64,000 nt of DNA from Salinivirgaceae bacterium (GCA_024405635.1 JAKSOL010000003.1:124001-188000), one strand, 5' to 3'; shown: positions 35,934 through 45,622, counted from the first letter of the stretch. The notes: generated by a model not told the origin, from the sequence alone. Numbers and translations are program-made.

Positions 35934-36792
35934 TTTCTTTGTCGTTAAAAATGCACTCCTTGCGAGTTGTGCACCATGTTCCAAAGTAGCCAACTCCATT
36001 AACAATGTTGGTGGCAATGTTGCTGGCTGGTCCACTAAAGAATGGCGATTCGCCTTGTATCTCCGATTTTGATTGCGATATAAAATCGTATAGCCCTTTT
36101 TCAATTCGTCCCACTATCAAAGTAAGAGTGTCGCCATCGAAAACCAAACCCTCCATATCTTCAATTAATTCTTCTGGAATGCTTGAGGCAACAATAAGCG
36201 TTGCTATTCCTGCAACCATACGTTCGCCAATATAATTGTTGCTCATTAAGCCCCATTGACTCATTTGGGGGTTTATAATAGAGTCGTTTATAGCAAGTTG
36301 AACCATAAATTGCTCTTTTACATTAGTGTTGTTTTGTGCTTCCATAGTTACAATTGCCATTTCGATGCCCATTATCGGTTGCTTTGTAACATAAAGAGTA
36401 TCAACAATATAAGGCTCAAGTCCGGTTGTTTCAGCCGAAATGTGTTTTGTTTTGCCGTTGTCGGTATAATCAATTGATAAACTGTAAGTTATGCCTTCTT
36501 TTGCGGCAAAGGCTGTTTTGCTTATATAATTTCCACTTTCATCAAATTCAAATTCATAAACATCGCCTTCTGATGTTGTTACGGTAACATCTGCATTTTC
36601 AACAGGAAGGTTGTCGTTGTTTGAAAAATATTTGGCAGTATGATAAATTTCAATTTTTTGATTTTCAACCTCATACGATATAATGCCGAAAACGGAAACA
36701 GAACTGGAAACCCCAACAGGATCGAGTTCAATGCGTTTGGTGCATGCTGAAACAATGATGCAGCAAATGGCTAATATTGAGAGTCTTTTCAT
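35926..36792 (-). CDS. DUF4249 family lipoprotein, partner of the TonB-dependent receptor
   Basis: A 288-residue lipoprotein (signal LSILAICCIIVSAC, lipidated Cys17) with a beta-sandwich-like body. DUF4249 proteins are typically encoded next to a carboxypeptidase-regulatory-domain TonB receptor in Bacteroidota, exactly as here, and likely sit on the outer membrane as surface or periplasmic partners. Visible family features are VFGIISYEVE, a VENADVTVTTSEGDVYEF strand pair and YIVDTLYV. Substrate unknown. The receptor gene lies five bases upstream, so they share a transcript. Confidence 0.82.
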   Translation of the reverse strand: MKRLSILAICCIIVSACTKRIELDPVGVSSSVSVFGIISYEVENQKIEIYHTAKYFSNNDNLPVENADVTVTTSEGDVYEFEFDESGNYISKTAFAAKEGITYSLSIDYTDNGKTKHISAETTGLEPYIVDTLYVTKQPIMGIEMAIVTMEAQNNTNVKEQFMVQLAINDSIINPQMSQWGLMSNNYIGERMVAGIATLIVASSIPEELIEDMEGLVFDGDTLTLIVGRIEKGLYDFISQSKSEIQGESPFFSGPASNIATNIVNGVGYFGTWCTTRKECIFNDKETN

Positions 36793-36797
36793 TGTTT

Positions 36798-39122
36798 TTA
36801 AAATTTGAAGTTATAAGCCACCGAAGGAACAATTCCAAATAGGTAAATCATTTCGGCATAAGGAGTTCCGTTGTCTTGTTTGTATTGTATAACCCAAGGG
36901 TTGCGGTGATTGTAAACATTAATAATAGCAAAGTTCCACTCGCCATGCCACCTGTTGTTACGTTCGGGATGCGGAACCAATGTCCACGAAATGTCAAGTC
37001 GGTGGTTGTTTGGTTTGCGGTCGGTGTTTCGGTTTGAATAAATGGGCAAGTACTCGTCGCCAACTTTAAATCGGGCCGACGGATAAGTGGTAGGTGTGCC
37101 TGTTGCGTAGGTCCACGATAAGCTGAACGTGTGCCGAGCCGAATACTCATATACTGCCGAAATGGCGAAACTATGTGTGCGGTCGTAAGGCGACAAGTAC
37201 CATTTGTTGTTGTTTACTTGGTTTATGCAGCGTTCCGATTTTGAAAGTGTGTAGTTTGCAAAACCGGTTAGTCGGCCTTGAGTTTTGTTAACAGAAAGTT
37301 CCAATCCGTAGGCTCGTCCTTTGCCTATGCGAATTTCGCCTTCAAGTTTATCGTTGAGCATAAGGTTCGAGTGGTCGGCAAAGTCAACCACGTTGTGTTG
37401 TTGTTTGTAGTATACCTCGGCCGATGCGGTCCATTTGTTCCACGAACCAAAGTATCCAATTGCGCCCATGTCTGAAGTTTGTGGCTTTATGTTGGGCGAT
37501 GCAGGAAACCAAATGTCAACAGGCGAGCCAGCCGATGAATTGTTGGCTAGTTGCAAGTACTGAGCGTTGCGTGCATAACTAGCTTTAATTGAATTGTTTT
37601 CGTTTATGTTGAATACCAAGCCAGCTCGCGGTTCGGGATTGATGTATGTGTTGTATATTTTGCCAGAACCGTATGTTATTGTGTCAACAACCTCATAATC
37701 ATCGTTATACGTATATACATCGGCCTTGCCTATGTTTTGAAAAACAGATAGTCTGATGCCATATCTTATTGACAACATTTCGTTAATTTGATGCTCGGCG
37801 CTAGCAAATACACCCGATTCTAATGCTTTGTTTTTCTGTAAATTAATATCAAGTGCTTCGGTAGTTTTTTGCCAAGCGTGGCCAGGTTGAAATTGATGGA
37901 AAGTACCTTGTACTCCATATTCAATTTTTGTGTTGTCAAGAATGTTGAAAAAATCGGCTCTAAGAGAATAGTCGCGCAAGTCTGCCTCAATACCTGCTTC
38001 TATTTCGCCTAAACTAGCCACCATTGAGTAACTATAATCGCTTATTGCAAATGTGGTTTTAATCGATTGATGGTCAGATAAATAGCTCATAAGAGTGGCG
38101 CTTGCAGTGCTGTTGCCGTATTTAAATTCTCCAATTTTCATTGCTAGTTTATCTTTTCCTAAATATCCATTGATAGTCAGCGTGTTACGGTCGTTTATGC
38201 GGTGAACTATGCCAGCATTTAAGTCGTAGAAGAACAATTTGGTTTGGCGCAGTTCTTTGTTTAGCGACATTTTTAGAAACAAATCGAGATACGACCTGCG
38301 TCCACCAAGTATAATGCTTGTATTTGAACCAATTGGAATATCGGTTGACAATCGCGACGACAATAACCCAATGCCACCATTAACGTGCCATTTTTGAGGA
38401 ATATCGTGGCGAGTTTGAACATCGAGTAGCGATGACAACCTGCCGCCATAGCGCAAAGGCAAGTCTCCTTTGTAAAGAGTTACATCGCTCACAACATCGT
38501 TGTTAAAGGTTGAAAAGAAACCCAACAGGTGCGATGGATTGTAAACGGTTGCTTCGTCAATTAGAATTAAGTTTTGGTCGGTGCCGCCACCGCGCACGCT
38601 ATAGCCTGAGCTACCTTCGCTTGCTGCCAACACACCAGGCATCATTTGTATTGATTTTAGCACGTCAACCTCGCCCAACACCGCTGGCATGCTTTTTATT
38701 TGTTTAGGCGACAACCGCTCAACTCCAGTAGTTGTGCTACGTAGGTGTTCGCGTTGAGCTGCCGAAATGGTTACTTCTTGCAAGTTGTGGTTTTCTGATT
38801 CCAACCGTATTGTAACTGCTTTGCCTGCTGTAGCCTTTACAATTTGCTTTACGTAACCCATGTAATTCACTACCAACGATATTGAAGACTCAGGGTTCGA
38901 AAATTTAAAACGTCCGTTAATGTCGGTAACCGTACCCAATGTGGTTCCTTCAATTTGTACGGTGGCAAAACTCAAAACTTCGCCAGTTTCAGAGTCTATT
39001 ACTTGTCCCGAATAGTTGTATGTGTTTTTTTGAGCCCAAGTTTGGCTAATAAATAATACAAAAATTAGCAAAAAACTCAGTACTATTTTGTTAATATTCA
39101 ATAAGTTAATTGTTGTTTTCAT
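36798..39122 (-). CDS. TonB-dependent receptor with carboxypeptidase regulatory-like domain
   Basis: About 774 residues. After the signal peptide come a CarbopepD_reg_2 domain (YSGQVIDSETGEVLSFATVQ, TDINGRFKF), a plug domain (LGEVDVLKSIQMMPGV, YSVRGGGTDQNLILIDE) and a 22-strand-type barrel ending in an aromatic residue (AYNFKF). It imports an unknown ligand across the outer membrane using TonB energy. The start at 39122 is chosen because a full promoter lies at 39140-39169 and the longer open frame, to 39167, would start inside it. It is paired with the DUF4249 gene. No SusD homologue is nearby, so it is not a classical SusCD system. Confidence 0.9.
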   Translation of the reverse strand: MKTTINLLNINKIVLSFLLIFVLFISQTWAQKNTYNYSGQVIDSETGEVLSFATVQIEGTTLGTVTDINGRFKFSNPESSISLVVNYMGYVKQIVKATAGKAVTIRLESENHNLQEVTISAAQREHLRSTTTGVERLSPKQIKSMPAVLGEVDVLKSIQMMPGVLAASEGSSGYSVRGGGTDQNLILIDEATVYNPSHLLGFFSTFNNDVVSDVTLYKGDLPLRYGGRLSSLLDVQTRHDIPQKWHVNGGIGLLSSRLSTDIPIGSNTSIILGGRRSYLDLFLKMSLNKELRQTKLFFYDLNAGIVHRINDRNTLTINGYLGKDKLAMKIGEFKYGNSTASATLMSYLSDHQSIKTTFAISDYSYSMVASLGEIEAGIEADLRDYSLRADFFNILDNTKIEYGVQGTFHQFQPGHAWQKTTEALDINLQKNKALESGVFASAEHQINEMLSIRYGIRLSVFQNIGKADVYTYNDDYEVVDTITYGSGKIYNTYINPEPRAGLVFNINENNSIKASYARNAQYLQLANNSSAGSPVDIWFPASPNIKPQTSDMGAIGYFGSWNKWTASAEVYYKQQHNVVDFADHSNLMLNDKLEGEIRIGKGRAYGLELSVNKTQGRLTGFANYTLSKSERCINQVNNNKWYLSPYDRTHSFAISAVYEYSARHTFSLSWTYATGTPTTYPSARFKVGDEYLPIYSNRNTDRKPNNHRLDISWTLVPHPERNNRWHGEWNFAIINVYNHRNPWVIQYKQDNGTPYAEMIYLFGIVPSVAYNFKF

Positions 39123-39139
39123 TGCTATTGATTGTCGCG

Positions 39140-39169
39140 CAAAAATAAGCTTTAATTTACTTTTCACAA
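39140..39169 (-). promoter_or_regulatory. Promoter of the TonB receptor/DUF4249 operon
   Basis: On the minus strand TTG (39167-39169), a 19-base spacer, then TATTTTTG (39147-39140). Consensus match in both boxes and spacing. It fixes the receptor start at 39122. Confidence 0.7.
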
Positions 39170-39240
39170 TCTTGTTAAGTAATCTATAAACGTATAACTA
39201 AAGCATTTGTTGCTAGCTTTTTTTGTGCAGTAACAAATCT

Positions 39241-39248
39241 TATCTTTG
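39241..39248 (+). promoter_or_regulatory. Candidate -7 element of rsgA
   Basis: TATCTTTG matches TAnnTTTG, 21 bases before the GTG start. The nearest TTTG upstream is only 15 bases away, so the -33 box is uncertain. Confidence 0.4.
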
Positions 39249-39269
39249 CGAATCAAAATCAAATAATAC

Positions 39270-40211
39270 GTGGAAAAAGGTTTAGTGATAAAATCTACCG
39301 GAAGTTGGTATTTAGTTAAAACCGAACGAGGTATAGTTGAATGCCGAATCCGCGGAAAATTGCGTACAAAAGGACTGCGTACCACCAATCCAATTGCCGT
39401 AGGCGACCACGTGCTTTTTGAACTTGAAGATAATGGTAATGGCTTGATTAGCAGTATTGAAGAACGTAAAAATTACATAATACGCAAATCAACAAATTTG
39501 TCGAAACAAGCTCACATTTTGGCCGCTAATCTCGATTTGGCAGTAATTGTGGTTACCTTAACCAGCCCGCGTACCTACCAACAATTTATCGATCGTTTTC
39601 TTGTCACAGCCGAGGCTTATCGCATTCCTGTGCTCATCGTTTTCAACAAAATCGATTTGTTTGACGAAGACTTGAAAATGGAATTGTGGTACATGATGGA
39701 TATGTATAAAAAGATTGGCTATCAATGTATTGCGGTGTCGATTAAAAATCAGCAGAATACCGAGGAGTTGCGTCAACTTCTTAAAGGAAAAATCAGTTTA
39801 GTTGCAGGGCATTCGGGTGTTGGCAAATCATCGTTGCTCAATTTGCTTAACCCTCAGTTGAATGTTAAAACGGCTGCTGTATCTGAAAGTCACGACAGCG
39901 GAATGCATACAACCACGTTCCCCGAAATGCATCAAATTGACAACGAGACTTGGGTTATTGACTCTCCAGGTATCAAAGGTTTTGGTGTTTTAGAAGTTGA
40001 TAAATCGGAATTGTACCATTATTTTCCTGAAATATTTGCCATTTCAGCCGATTGCCAATTTAATAACTGCACACACACTCACGAACCTAAATGCGCTGTG
40101 AAACAGGCAGTTGACAATGGACAAATTAATCCTTTTCGCTACGATAGCTACCTTAATATTTTGAACGATGAGGATGAAGAAAAATATCGGCAAGGCGATT
40201 CTGATTACTAA
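39270..40211 (+). CDS. rsgA: Ribosome small subunit-dependent GTPase RsgA
   Basis: A 313-residue circularly permuted GTPase involved in late 30S assembly. An N-terminal OB fold (about residues 1-70) is followed by the GTPase in permuted order: the NKID G4-type motif (VFNKIDLFD), then GHSGVGKSSLLN (G1) and DSPGIKGFG (G3). The C-terminal zinc knuckle shows CQFNNCTHTHEPKC. Translation starts at GTG; no ATG lies in frame before the OB fold. It ends where the pepE frame begins. Confidence 0.95.
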   Translation: MEKGLVIKSTGSWYLVKTERGIVECRIRGKLRTKGLRTTNPIAVGDHVLFELEDNGNGLISSIEERKNYIIRKSTNLSKQAHILAANLDLAVIVVTLTSPRTYQQFIDRFLVTAEAYRIPVLIVFNKIDLFDEDLKMELWYMMDMYKKIGYQCIAVSIKNQQNTEELRQLLKGKISLVAGHSGVGKSSLLNLLNPQLNVKTAAVSESHDSGMHTTTFPEMHQIDNETWVIDSPGIKGFGVLEVDKSELYHYFPEIFAISADCQFNNCTHTHEPKCAVKQAVDNGQINPFRYDSYLNILNDEDEEKYRQGDSDY

Positions 40212-40931
40212 TTGAATAAAGTTATGCATGCGCTTTTAATCAGTAATTCAACAATGGCAGGCGAGCCATTCCTTCAATATTCAAAGCCTGAAATAGGTCG
40301 TTTTTTGCAAGGAAAAAACAATGTGGTGTTTGTTCCTTATGCCAATGTGTCAATGAGTTACGACGATTACGAAACCAAGATTAACGAATGTCTAGCAACT
40401 GTTAATGTGCAAGTTAAGTCTATTCACAGGTTTGCCGACCCAAAAGCCGCAGTTGCATCCGCCGATGCAATAATGGTTAGTGGCGGTAACACTTGGTTCC
40501 TTACTCACGAGTTGAATAGGCTAGGTTTGATGCAAGTTATTCGTCAAGCTGTTCAAAATGGAGCCTATTATGTTGGTTGGAGTGCAGGCGCCGTAATAGC
40601 AAGTCCAACAATGCAAACTACTAACGACATGCCAATTATTGACCCACAAGGAATGCTATCACTTGCTTTGGTTCCTTTTCAAATCAATCCACACTACACC
40701 GATGGCGTGATTCCTAATCATGGTGGCGAAACACGTGCTGTGCGCATTAGTGAGTTTGTTTCAGTTAATCAAAATGCAACTGTAGTTGGTTTGCCCGAAG
40801 GTTGCATGTTTTTGCGTAATGGATTGGAACTTAAATATATAGGTAATCGTTCAGCTAAAATTTTCAAGTATGGAAAAGATGCCGAAGAAATTCCTGCAAA
40901 ATCGAATTTCAACTTTTTATTAAACTTGTAA
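40212..40931 (+). CDS. pepE: Dipeptidase E (alpha-aspartyl dipeptidase)
   Basis: A 239-residue S51 family peptidase that cleaves Asp-X dipeptides in the cytoplasm. Clear signatures are MVSGGNTWFLTHEL, the nucleophile Ser in GWSAGAVIASPTMQTTNDMP and INPHYTDGV, matching the known Escherichia enzyme closely in layout. The frame opens with TTG directly after the rsgA stop; the ATG at 40224 (MHALLISNS) is an equally good start and fits the usual N-terminus better. Likely co-transcribed with rsgA and the membrane protein that follows. Confidence 0.93.
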   Translation: MNKVMHALLISNSTMAGEPFLQYSKPEIGRFLQGKNNVVFVPYANVSMSYDDYETKINECLATVNVQVKSIHRFADPKAAVASADAIMVSGGNTWFLTHELNRLGLMQVIRQAVQNGAYYVGWSAGAVIASPTMQTTNDMPIIDPQGMLSLALVPFQINPHYTDGVIPNHGGETRAVRISEFVSVNQNATVVGLPEGCMFLRNGLELKYIGNRSAKIFKYGKDAEEIPAKSNFNFLLNL

Positions 40932-40934
40932 TAT

Positions 40935-41564
40935 ATGTGGCAGATTATTTCGGGAAGTTTATTGCTGAGCCTTGTTCATGCTTGCATTCCAAATCATTGG
41001 CTGCCAATAATAGCGCTCGGGAAAAGTGAAAAGTGGACCATTCGCGAAACTATAAACGCAACTATTTTAATTGGTTCGGCTCATATTTTAAGCACCATTA
41101 TGGTGGGTACACTTATTGGAGCTGCTGGATTACGAATATCGCAAACCTATGAAGAACTAACTGAGTTGATATTCCCTTGTATGTTAATTCTCATAGGCTT
41201 GATTTACATTGTTTTAGATATTGTTGGGCATAACCATCATCACCATCATTTTGAAGTGAGCACCGAACTGCGCAAAAAATCGCGTTGGGCAATACTTGGT
41301 TCAATGGCGGTGGCAATGTTCTTCTCGCCATGTCTTGAACTCGATGTTTTTTACCTTCAAGCAGGTACTTTTGGTTGGGCCGGCATCATAACAACATCGC
41401 TTGTATTTTTGTTTGCAACAGTTTTAGCAATGACAATGCTTGTGTACGTTGGATTAAAAGGATTAAACCATATAAATTGGCACTATTTGGAGCACCATGG
41501 TAAAATGGTAAGTGGAATTGTGCTTATTGCCGTTGCAATAATGGCCTTACTAATCGAATTATAG
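40935..41564 (+). CDS. Membrane protein related to UreH/nickel-cobalt or sulfite exporter families
   Basis: A 209-residue protein with about six transmembrane segments. The first helix has SLVHACIPNHWLPIIALGKSEKW, with His and Asn-His residues placed as in UreH/RcnA-type transporters. A cytoplasmic or periplasmic loop contains GHNHHHHHFE, a run that could bind metal. The fourth helix region has MFFSPCLELDVFYLQAG. A role in moving a transition metal is plausible but not proven. It starts three bases after pepE and is followed six bases later by a small exported protein. Confidence 0.7.
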   Translation: MWQIISGSLLLSLVHACIPNHWLPIIALGKSEKWTIRETINATILIGSAHILSTIMVGTLIGAAGLRISQTYEELTELIFPCMLILIGLIYIVLDIVGHNHHHHHFEVSTELRKKSRWAILGSMAVAMFFSPCLELDVFYLQAGTFGWAGIITTSLVFLFATVLAMTMLVYVGLKGLNHINWHYLEHHGKMVSGIVLIAVAIMALLIEL

Positions 41565-41570
41565 GCTACT

Positions 41571-42104
41571 ATGAAAAAAATATTTGCAATTCTGCTATTG
41601 GCTTTGAGTTTTCAAACTTCGGCACAAATACTCATTCCTAAAAAAGACTACGTTCCCGAAAAACGTATTGCGCGTTACTCTTTCTGTATCAGCTTGTTGC
41701 CTGCTCCAAATAGTGGAGCCGTTTCGTTTGGCATTCATCGCATGGCACCCGATAGTACAGTTGAAGTTAATTTTATTCGATACGAAACTTTTTTGCGCCA
41801 ATTTTCGGGTAACGAAGAGTGCCGAGCCAATCCAGACCGAATTGATTTTCTTGAAAAACTTGGCATTGAACAATACATAATCAAAGAGGCTTGGAAACTC
41901 CGATATGCTACCTATCCATTTGGCAAATCGCAAGTGCAAGGTTGGGGCATGGAAAACGGAATGCCTAGTCCCGCACAGATGGAAGAATTGAAACAATTTG
42001 GTATTGAGCGCATTAGCGATGTAATTTACGGCGACAACCTATTCAATTTATTGCGAAAACTTAACGACCCAGCGTGGGTTGCCAAGTATAAACTATTACG
42101 ATAG
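41571..42104 (+). CDS. Exported protein of unknown function
   Basis: A 177-residue protein with signal peptide KIFAILLLALSFQTSAQ. The mature sequence (ILIPKKDYVPEKRIARYSF, SFGIHRMAPDSTVEV, GWGMENGMPSPAQMEELKQFG) is not one I recognise. It sits six bases after the UreH-like membrane protein and is probably co-transcribed with it, so it may support the same process. Function left open. Confidence 0.72.
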   Translation: MKKIFAILLLALSFQTSAQILIPKKDYVPEKRIARYSFCISLLPAPNSGAVSFGIHRMAPDSTVEVNFIRYETFLRQFSGNEECRANPDRIDFLEKLGIEQYIIKEAWKLRYATYPFGKSQVQGWGMENGMPSPAQMEELKQFGIERISDVIYGDNLFNLLRKLNDPAWVAKYKLLR

Positions 42105-42197
42105 TTGGTGATTTCTTGTTGATTATATGCCTCGGTAGTTAGGTGTTTCTTTTGAGCGATTGGTTACTTTTAAAACCTAACTAATCATACTCAAAAT

Positions 42198-42992
42198 ATG
42201 AAACAATACGTTGATTTTCTGAATCATATACTAACCAACGGTCACGAAAAAAGCGACCGTACGGGCACAGGAACCATCAGCACGTTTGGTTATCAAATGC
42301 GTTTTGATTTAAATGAAGGTTTTCCTTGCTTAACCACCAAAAAACTCTATTTGCGCGCTATTATTCACGAGTTGCTTTGGTTCTTAAAAGGCGACACTAA
42401 CATTAAATATCTGCACGACAACAAAGTAACAATCTGGGACGAGTGGGCCGACGAAAACGGCGACCTTGGTCACGTGTACGGATATCAATGGCGGTCGTGG
42501 CCAACTCCAAATGGTGGTCACATTGATCAAATTTCAAAACTTATTAACGATATCAAAACCAATCCCGATTCTCGCCGATTGATAGTAAGTGCATGGAATG
42601 TTGCCGACATTGACAGCATGGCGCTTCCTCCTTGCCATTCGCTGTTCCAATTTTATGTAAACGACGGACGATTGTCGTGCCAGCTATATCAACGCAGCGC
42701 CGATGCTTTTTTGGGTGTCCCATTCAATATAGCCTCTTACGCCTTGCTTACAATGATGGTGGCTCAAGTTTGTGACCTTAAACTTGGCGAGTTTATTCAC
42801 ACGTTTGGCGACTTGCACATATACAAAAATCACCTTGAACAAGTGCATTTGCAACTCACACGTGAGCCTCGTAAACTGCCAACCATGTGGATTAATCCTG
42901 AAGTGCGCAATATTTTTGATTTTAAATACGAAGATTTTCGTCTCGATAACTACGACCCTCATCCTTCAATAAAAGGAGATGTGGCTGTGTAG
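42198..42992 (+). CDS. thyA: Thymidylate synthase
   Basis: A 264-residue enzyme, the same length as the Escherichia enzyme. It makes dTMP from dUMP and methylene-tetrahydrofolate. Signatures are [19 protein letters not shown], the catalytic Cys146 in [33 protein letters not shown] and [10 protein letters not shown]. The start is the only ATG fitting the conserved N-terminus. Its one-carbon donor is supplied by GlyA. Confidence 0.97.
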   Translation: MKQYVDFLNHILTNGHEKSDRTGTGTISTFGYQMRFDLNEGFPCLTTKKLYLRAIIHELLWFLKGDTNIKYLHDNKVTIWDEWADENGDLGHVYGYQWRSWPTPNGGHIDQISKLINDIKTNPDSRRLIVSAWNVADIDSMALPPCHSLFQFYVNDGRLSCQLYQRSADAFLGVPFNIASYALLTMMVAQVCDLKLGEFIHTFGDLHIYKNHLEQVHLQLTREPRKLPTMWINPEVRNIFDFKYEDFRLDNYDPHPSIKGDVAV

Positions 42993-43011
42993 TTGAACAA
43001 TATAAACCGAT

Positions 43012-44244
43012 TTGATTATGATGGACAATGTTTCTTCTTCTGGTTTTGCACTTGCAGCCGATGGTTTAATGCCTTGCGAAGAGATGCTCGAAGTGATTAA
43101 TAAAAGCAAGAAGATGCAGATTGCGCTGCCTCGTGAATCGTTTGCTGACGAAAATAGAGTAGCACTTGCTCCTCATGCAGTTGGTTTTCTTGTAAATCAA
43201 GGTCACGATGTGATTATTGAAAAAGGGGCAGGTGAGCGTGCTCGTTTCGATGACGCAAAATACGTAGCCGAAGGTGCTCGTATCTCTACAAACCGAGCTG
43301 AACTTTATTCAAGTGAAGTAATTGTTAAGGTGCTGCCTCCAACCTTCGAAGAACTTGATATGATGCCAGGAAAGCAAGTTCTGTTCAGCTCATACGATAT
43401 CCATTCGCAAGATTGCCGATACATTCAAAAGTTGCTCGAAAAGAAAATAACCGCTGTAAGTTTTGAGTACTACAAAGACAAACGAGCCGACGAATATCCT
43501 ATTGCACAAAGTATTAGCGAAATTTCTGGTTCAACAGCAGTTATGATTGCTGCTGAGTATTTGAGCAACGAGCATGGCGGAAAAGGAGAAATGTTAGGTG
43601 GAGTTAGTGGCATTAGTCCAACTGAAGTTGTTATTCTTGGTGCAGGAACTGCTGGTGAAAGTGCGGCTAGAACAGCAATGGGCTTGGGTGCAACTGTAAA
43701 AGTTTTTGATTTGTCAATTACCAAGTTGCGTGCTATGCAAGAGCATTTGGGTCAGCGTTTTTTTACATCAGTATTGCAGCAAAGAGTATTGCTTAAAGCG
43801 CTTCGTACGGCCGACGTGGTTATCGGTGCTTTGTACGAAAATAATGACCGACATCGTGATTTTATTGTTATGGAAGATGCTGTAACTCAAATGAAACCGC
43901 GTTCGGTGATTGTCGATTTGTGTATGAATCAAGGCGGTTGCTTTGAAACTTCGCAACGAACTTCTTTTGCCAATCCTGTTTATTACACAGCAGGTGTTGC
44001 GCATTATTGTGTTCCAAACATTCCATCAAGAGTTGCTCGTACAGCTTCGTATGCTGTTAGCAATGTTTTGGTTCAATTGTTGATTGAATTGGGCGAGGCT
44101 GGTGGCATTAACCAATTAGTGCGACAACATTATGGGGTGCGTTGCGGTACTTATGTGTTCAATGGAATTTTGGTCAAAGAATGTGTTGCTTCACATTTTG
44201 GAATTCCATTTCAAGACATCAATTTGATTATGGCAGCTTTTTAG
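43012..44244 (+). CDS. ald: Alanine dehydrogenase family protein
   Basis: A 410-residue AlaDH/PNT-type enzyme. An N-terminal extension of about 33 residues (GLMPCEEMLEVINKSKK) precedes the usual start MQIALPRESFADENRVAL. Then come HDVIIEKGAGERA, the dinucleotide fold VVILGAGTAGESAARTAMGLGA and DLCMNQGGCFETS. Alanine dehydrogenase interconverts alanine and pyruvate with NAD. The extension is common in Bacteroidota members. The start lies 17 bases after thyA, so the two may be co-transcribed. A related transhydrogenase-like role cannot be excluded. Confidence 0.85.
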   Translation: MIMMDNVSSSGFALAADGLMPCEEMLEVINKSKKMQIALPRESFADENRVALAPHAVGFLVNQGHDVIIEKGAGERARFDDAKYVAEGARISTNRAELYSSEVIVKVLPPTFEELDMMPGKQVLFSSYDIHSQDCRYIQKLLEKKITAVSFEYYKDKRADEYPIAQSISEISGSTAVMIAAEYLSNEHGGKGEMLGGVSGISPTEVVILGAGTAGESAARTAMGLGATVKVFDLSITKLRAMQEHLGQRFFTSVLQQRVLLKALRTADVVIGALYENNDRHRDFIVMEDAVTQMKPRSVIVDLCMNQGGCFETSQRTSFANPVYYTAGVAHYCVPNIPSRVARTASYAVSNVLVQLLIELGEAGGINQLVRQHYGVRCGTYVFNGILVKECVASHFGIPFQDINLIMAAF

Positions 44245-44275
44245 TTTGCTCTTTTTGTTCTTAGTATAAAAAAAG

Positions 44276-44309
44276 AAAAAGCCTCTTGGTTTTTCCAAGA
44301 GGCTTTTTT
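44276..44309. terminator. Bidirectional intrinsic terminator
   Basis: A 14-bp perfect stem (44276-44289 with 44295-44308) with a TTTTT loop lies between the convergent alanine dehydrogenase and alpha-oxoamine synthase genes. Confidence 0.92.
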
Positions 44310-44328
44310 GTATTGCAGAGCAATCGTA

Positions 44329-45585
44329 TTATTTAATACGAACGTCTTTCATCTCTTTGTCGTAAACACCAGCATTCAATTTTTCACGAATCTCTTTAAA
44401 TGCGTTCAATGTGTAATCAACGTCTTCAATTGTATGAGCAGCAGTTGAAATGATACGGAAGATAACCATACCTTCTGGAATAACTGGGTAAGTTACAATT
44501 GAGCAGAAGATTTTGTAGTTCTCGCGCAAGTCAAGAGCCATGTTTGCAGCTTGGTTTGCTCCACCCATAATGTGAACAGGAGCAACACATGCTTCAGCTG
44601 GACCAATCTCAAAACCAAGGTCGCGGAAACCTTTGTGCAAACGGTTTGTTACTTCCCAACATTTTTTGCGCAAACGATCACCTTCTTCGCCACGGATAAT
44701 CTCCAAACGTTTCAAGCAACCTTCAACAATTGGCATAGGCAACGACTTAGCATACATTTGCGAACGCATGTTGTATTTTAAGTAATCAATAATTCTTTTT
44801 TCGCTGGCTACAAAACCACCAATTGTTGCCATTGATTTTGCGTAAGCACCAATGTAGATGTCAATGTCGTCCATTACACCAAAGTGCTCTGAAGTACCAC
44901 GTCCGGTTGGTCCCATCAAACCAAAACCATGAGCATCGTCAATTAAGATGCGGAATTTGTATTTCTTTTTCAAAGCTGCAATTTGGTCCAAAATACCAAG
45001 TGCACCAGTCATACCATAAACGCCCTCGGTAATAAGCAATACGCCACCGCCTTGTTCTTCTGCAACTTTGCAAGCAACTTTAAGTTTCTTTTCGCAACTC
45101 TCAATGTCATTGTGACGGAATGAGAATGATTTACCTTGGTGTAAACGTTTACCGTCCAACAAGCAAGCATGTGCTTCAGCGTCGAAAACAATAACGTCGT
45201 GGCGGCATAGCAACGAGTCGATTGTTGAAACAATACCTTGGTAACCAAAGTTGAACTCAAAAGCAGCCTCTTTGTGCTCAAATTCTGCTAGTTCGCGTTC
45301 AAGTTGTTCGTGCAATGCTGTGTGTCCTGAAAGCATGCGGCTACCCATTGGATAAGCCATACCCCATTTTGCGGCAGCTTCTGCGTCAACTTTACGAATC
45401 TCTGGGTGGTTTGCCAAACCTAGATAGTTGTTCAAACTCCAGTTTAGAACTTCTTGTCCGTTGAATGTCATATGAGGTCCTAGTTCGCCTTCCAATTTAG
45501 GAAAAGCAAAATAGCCTTCTACTCTGTCTCGGTATTGACCAATTGGTCCACCTGTTGATGCTTCAATTCTATCAAAAATGTCCAT
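44329..45585 (-). CDS. Alpha-oxoamine synthase family PLP enzyme (KBL/SPT-like)
   Basis: A 418-residue fold-type I PLP enzyme. Signatures are WSLNNYLGLANHPEIRK, AYPMGSRMLSGHTALHEQLE, ITEGVYGMTG, LIDDAHGFGLMGPTGRG and the PLP Lys in IGAYAKSMATIGGF. The family joins amino acids to acyl-CoA: serine palmitoyltransferase (sphingolipids), 2-amino-3-ketobutyrate CoA ligase or similar. The Lys motif AYAKS differs from the TFSKS of most members. Bacteroidota often have a second member besides the recognised serine palmitoyltransferase, so substrate is left open. The gene is alone. Confidence 0.82.
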   Translation of the reverse strand: MDIFDRIEASTGGPIGQYRDRVEGYFAFPKLEGELGPHMTFNGQEVLNWSLNNYLGLANHPEIRKVDAEAAAKWGMAYPMGSRMLSGHTALHEQLERELAEFEHKEAAFEFNFGYQGIVSTIDSLLCRHDVIVFDAEAHACLLDGKRLHQGKSFSFRHNDIESCEKKLKVACKVAEEQGGGVLLITEGVYGMTGALGILDQIAALKKKYKFRILIDDAHGFGLMGPTGRGTSEHFGVMDDIDIYIGAYAKSMATIGGFVASEKRIIDYLKYNMRSQMYAKSLPMPIVEGCLKRLEIIRGEEGDRLRKKCWEVTNRLHKGFRDLGFEIGPAEACVAPVHIMGGANQAANMALDLRENYKIFCSIVTYPVIPEGMVIFRIISTAAHTIEDVDYTLNAFKEIREKLNAGVYDKEMKDVRIK

Positions 45586-45622
45586 GTGTATGTTATTTTA
45601 CGTTAAATTTCAAAAAACTGCG

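Noticed and set aside
36798..39122. SusC/SusD-type polysaccharide utilisation locus
   Set aside because: The partner is a DUF4249 lipoprotein, not SusD, and no glycoside hydrolases or sensors flank it.
39123..39167. Longer N-terminus of the TonB receptor
   Set aside because: It would place the start codon inside the promoter and put charged residues before the signal peptide.
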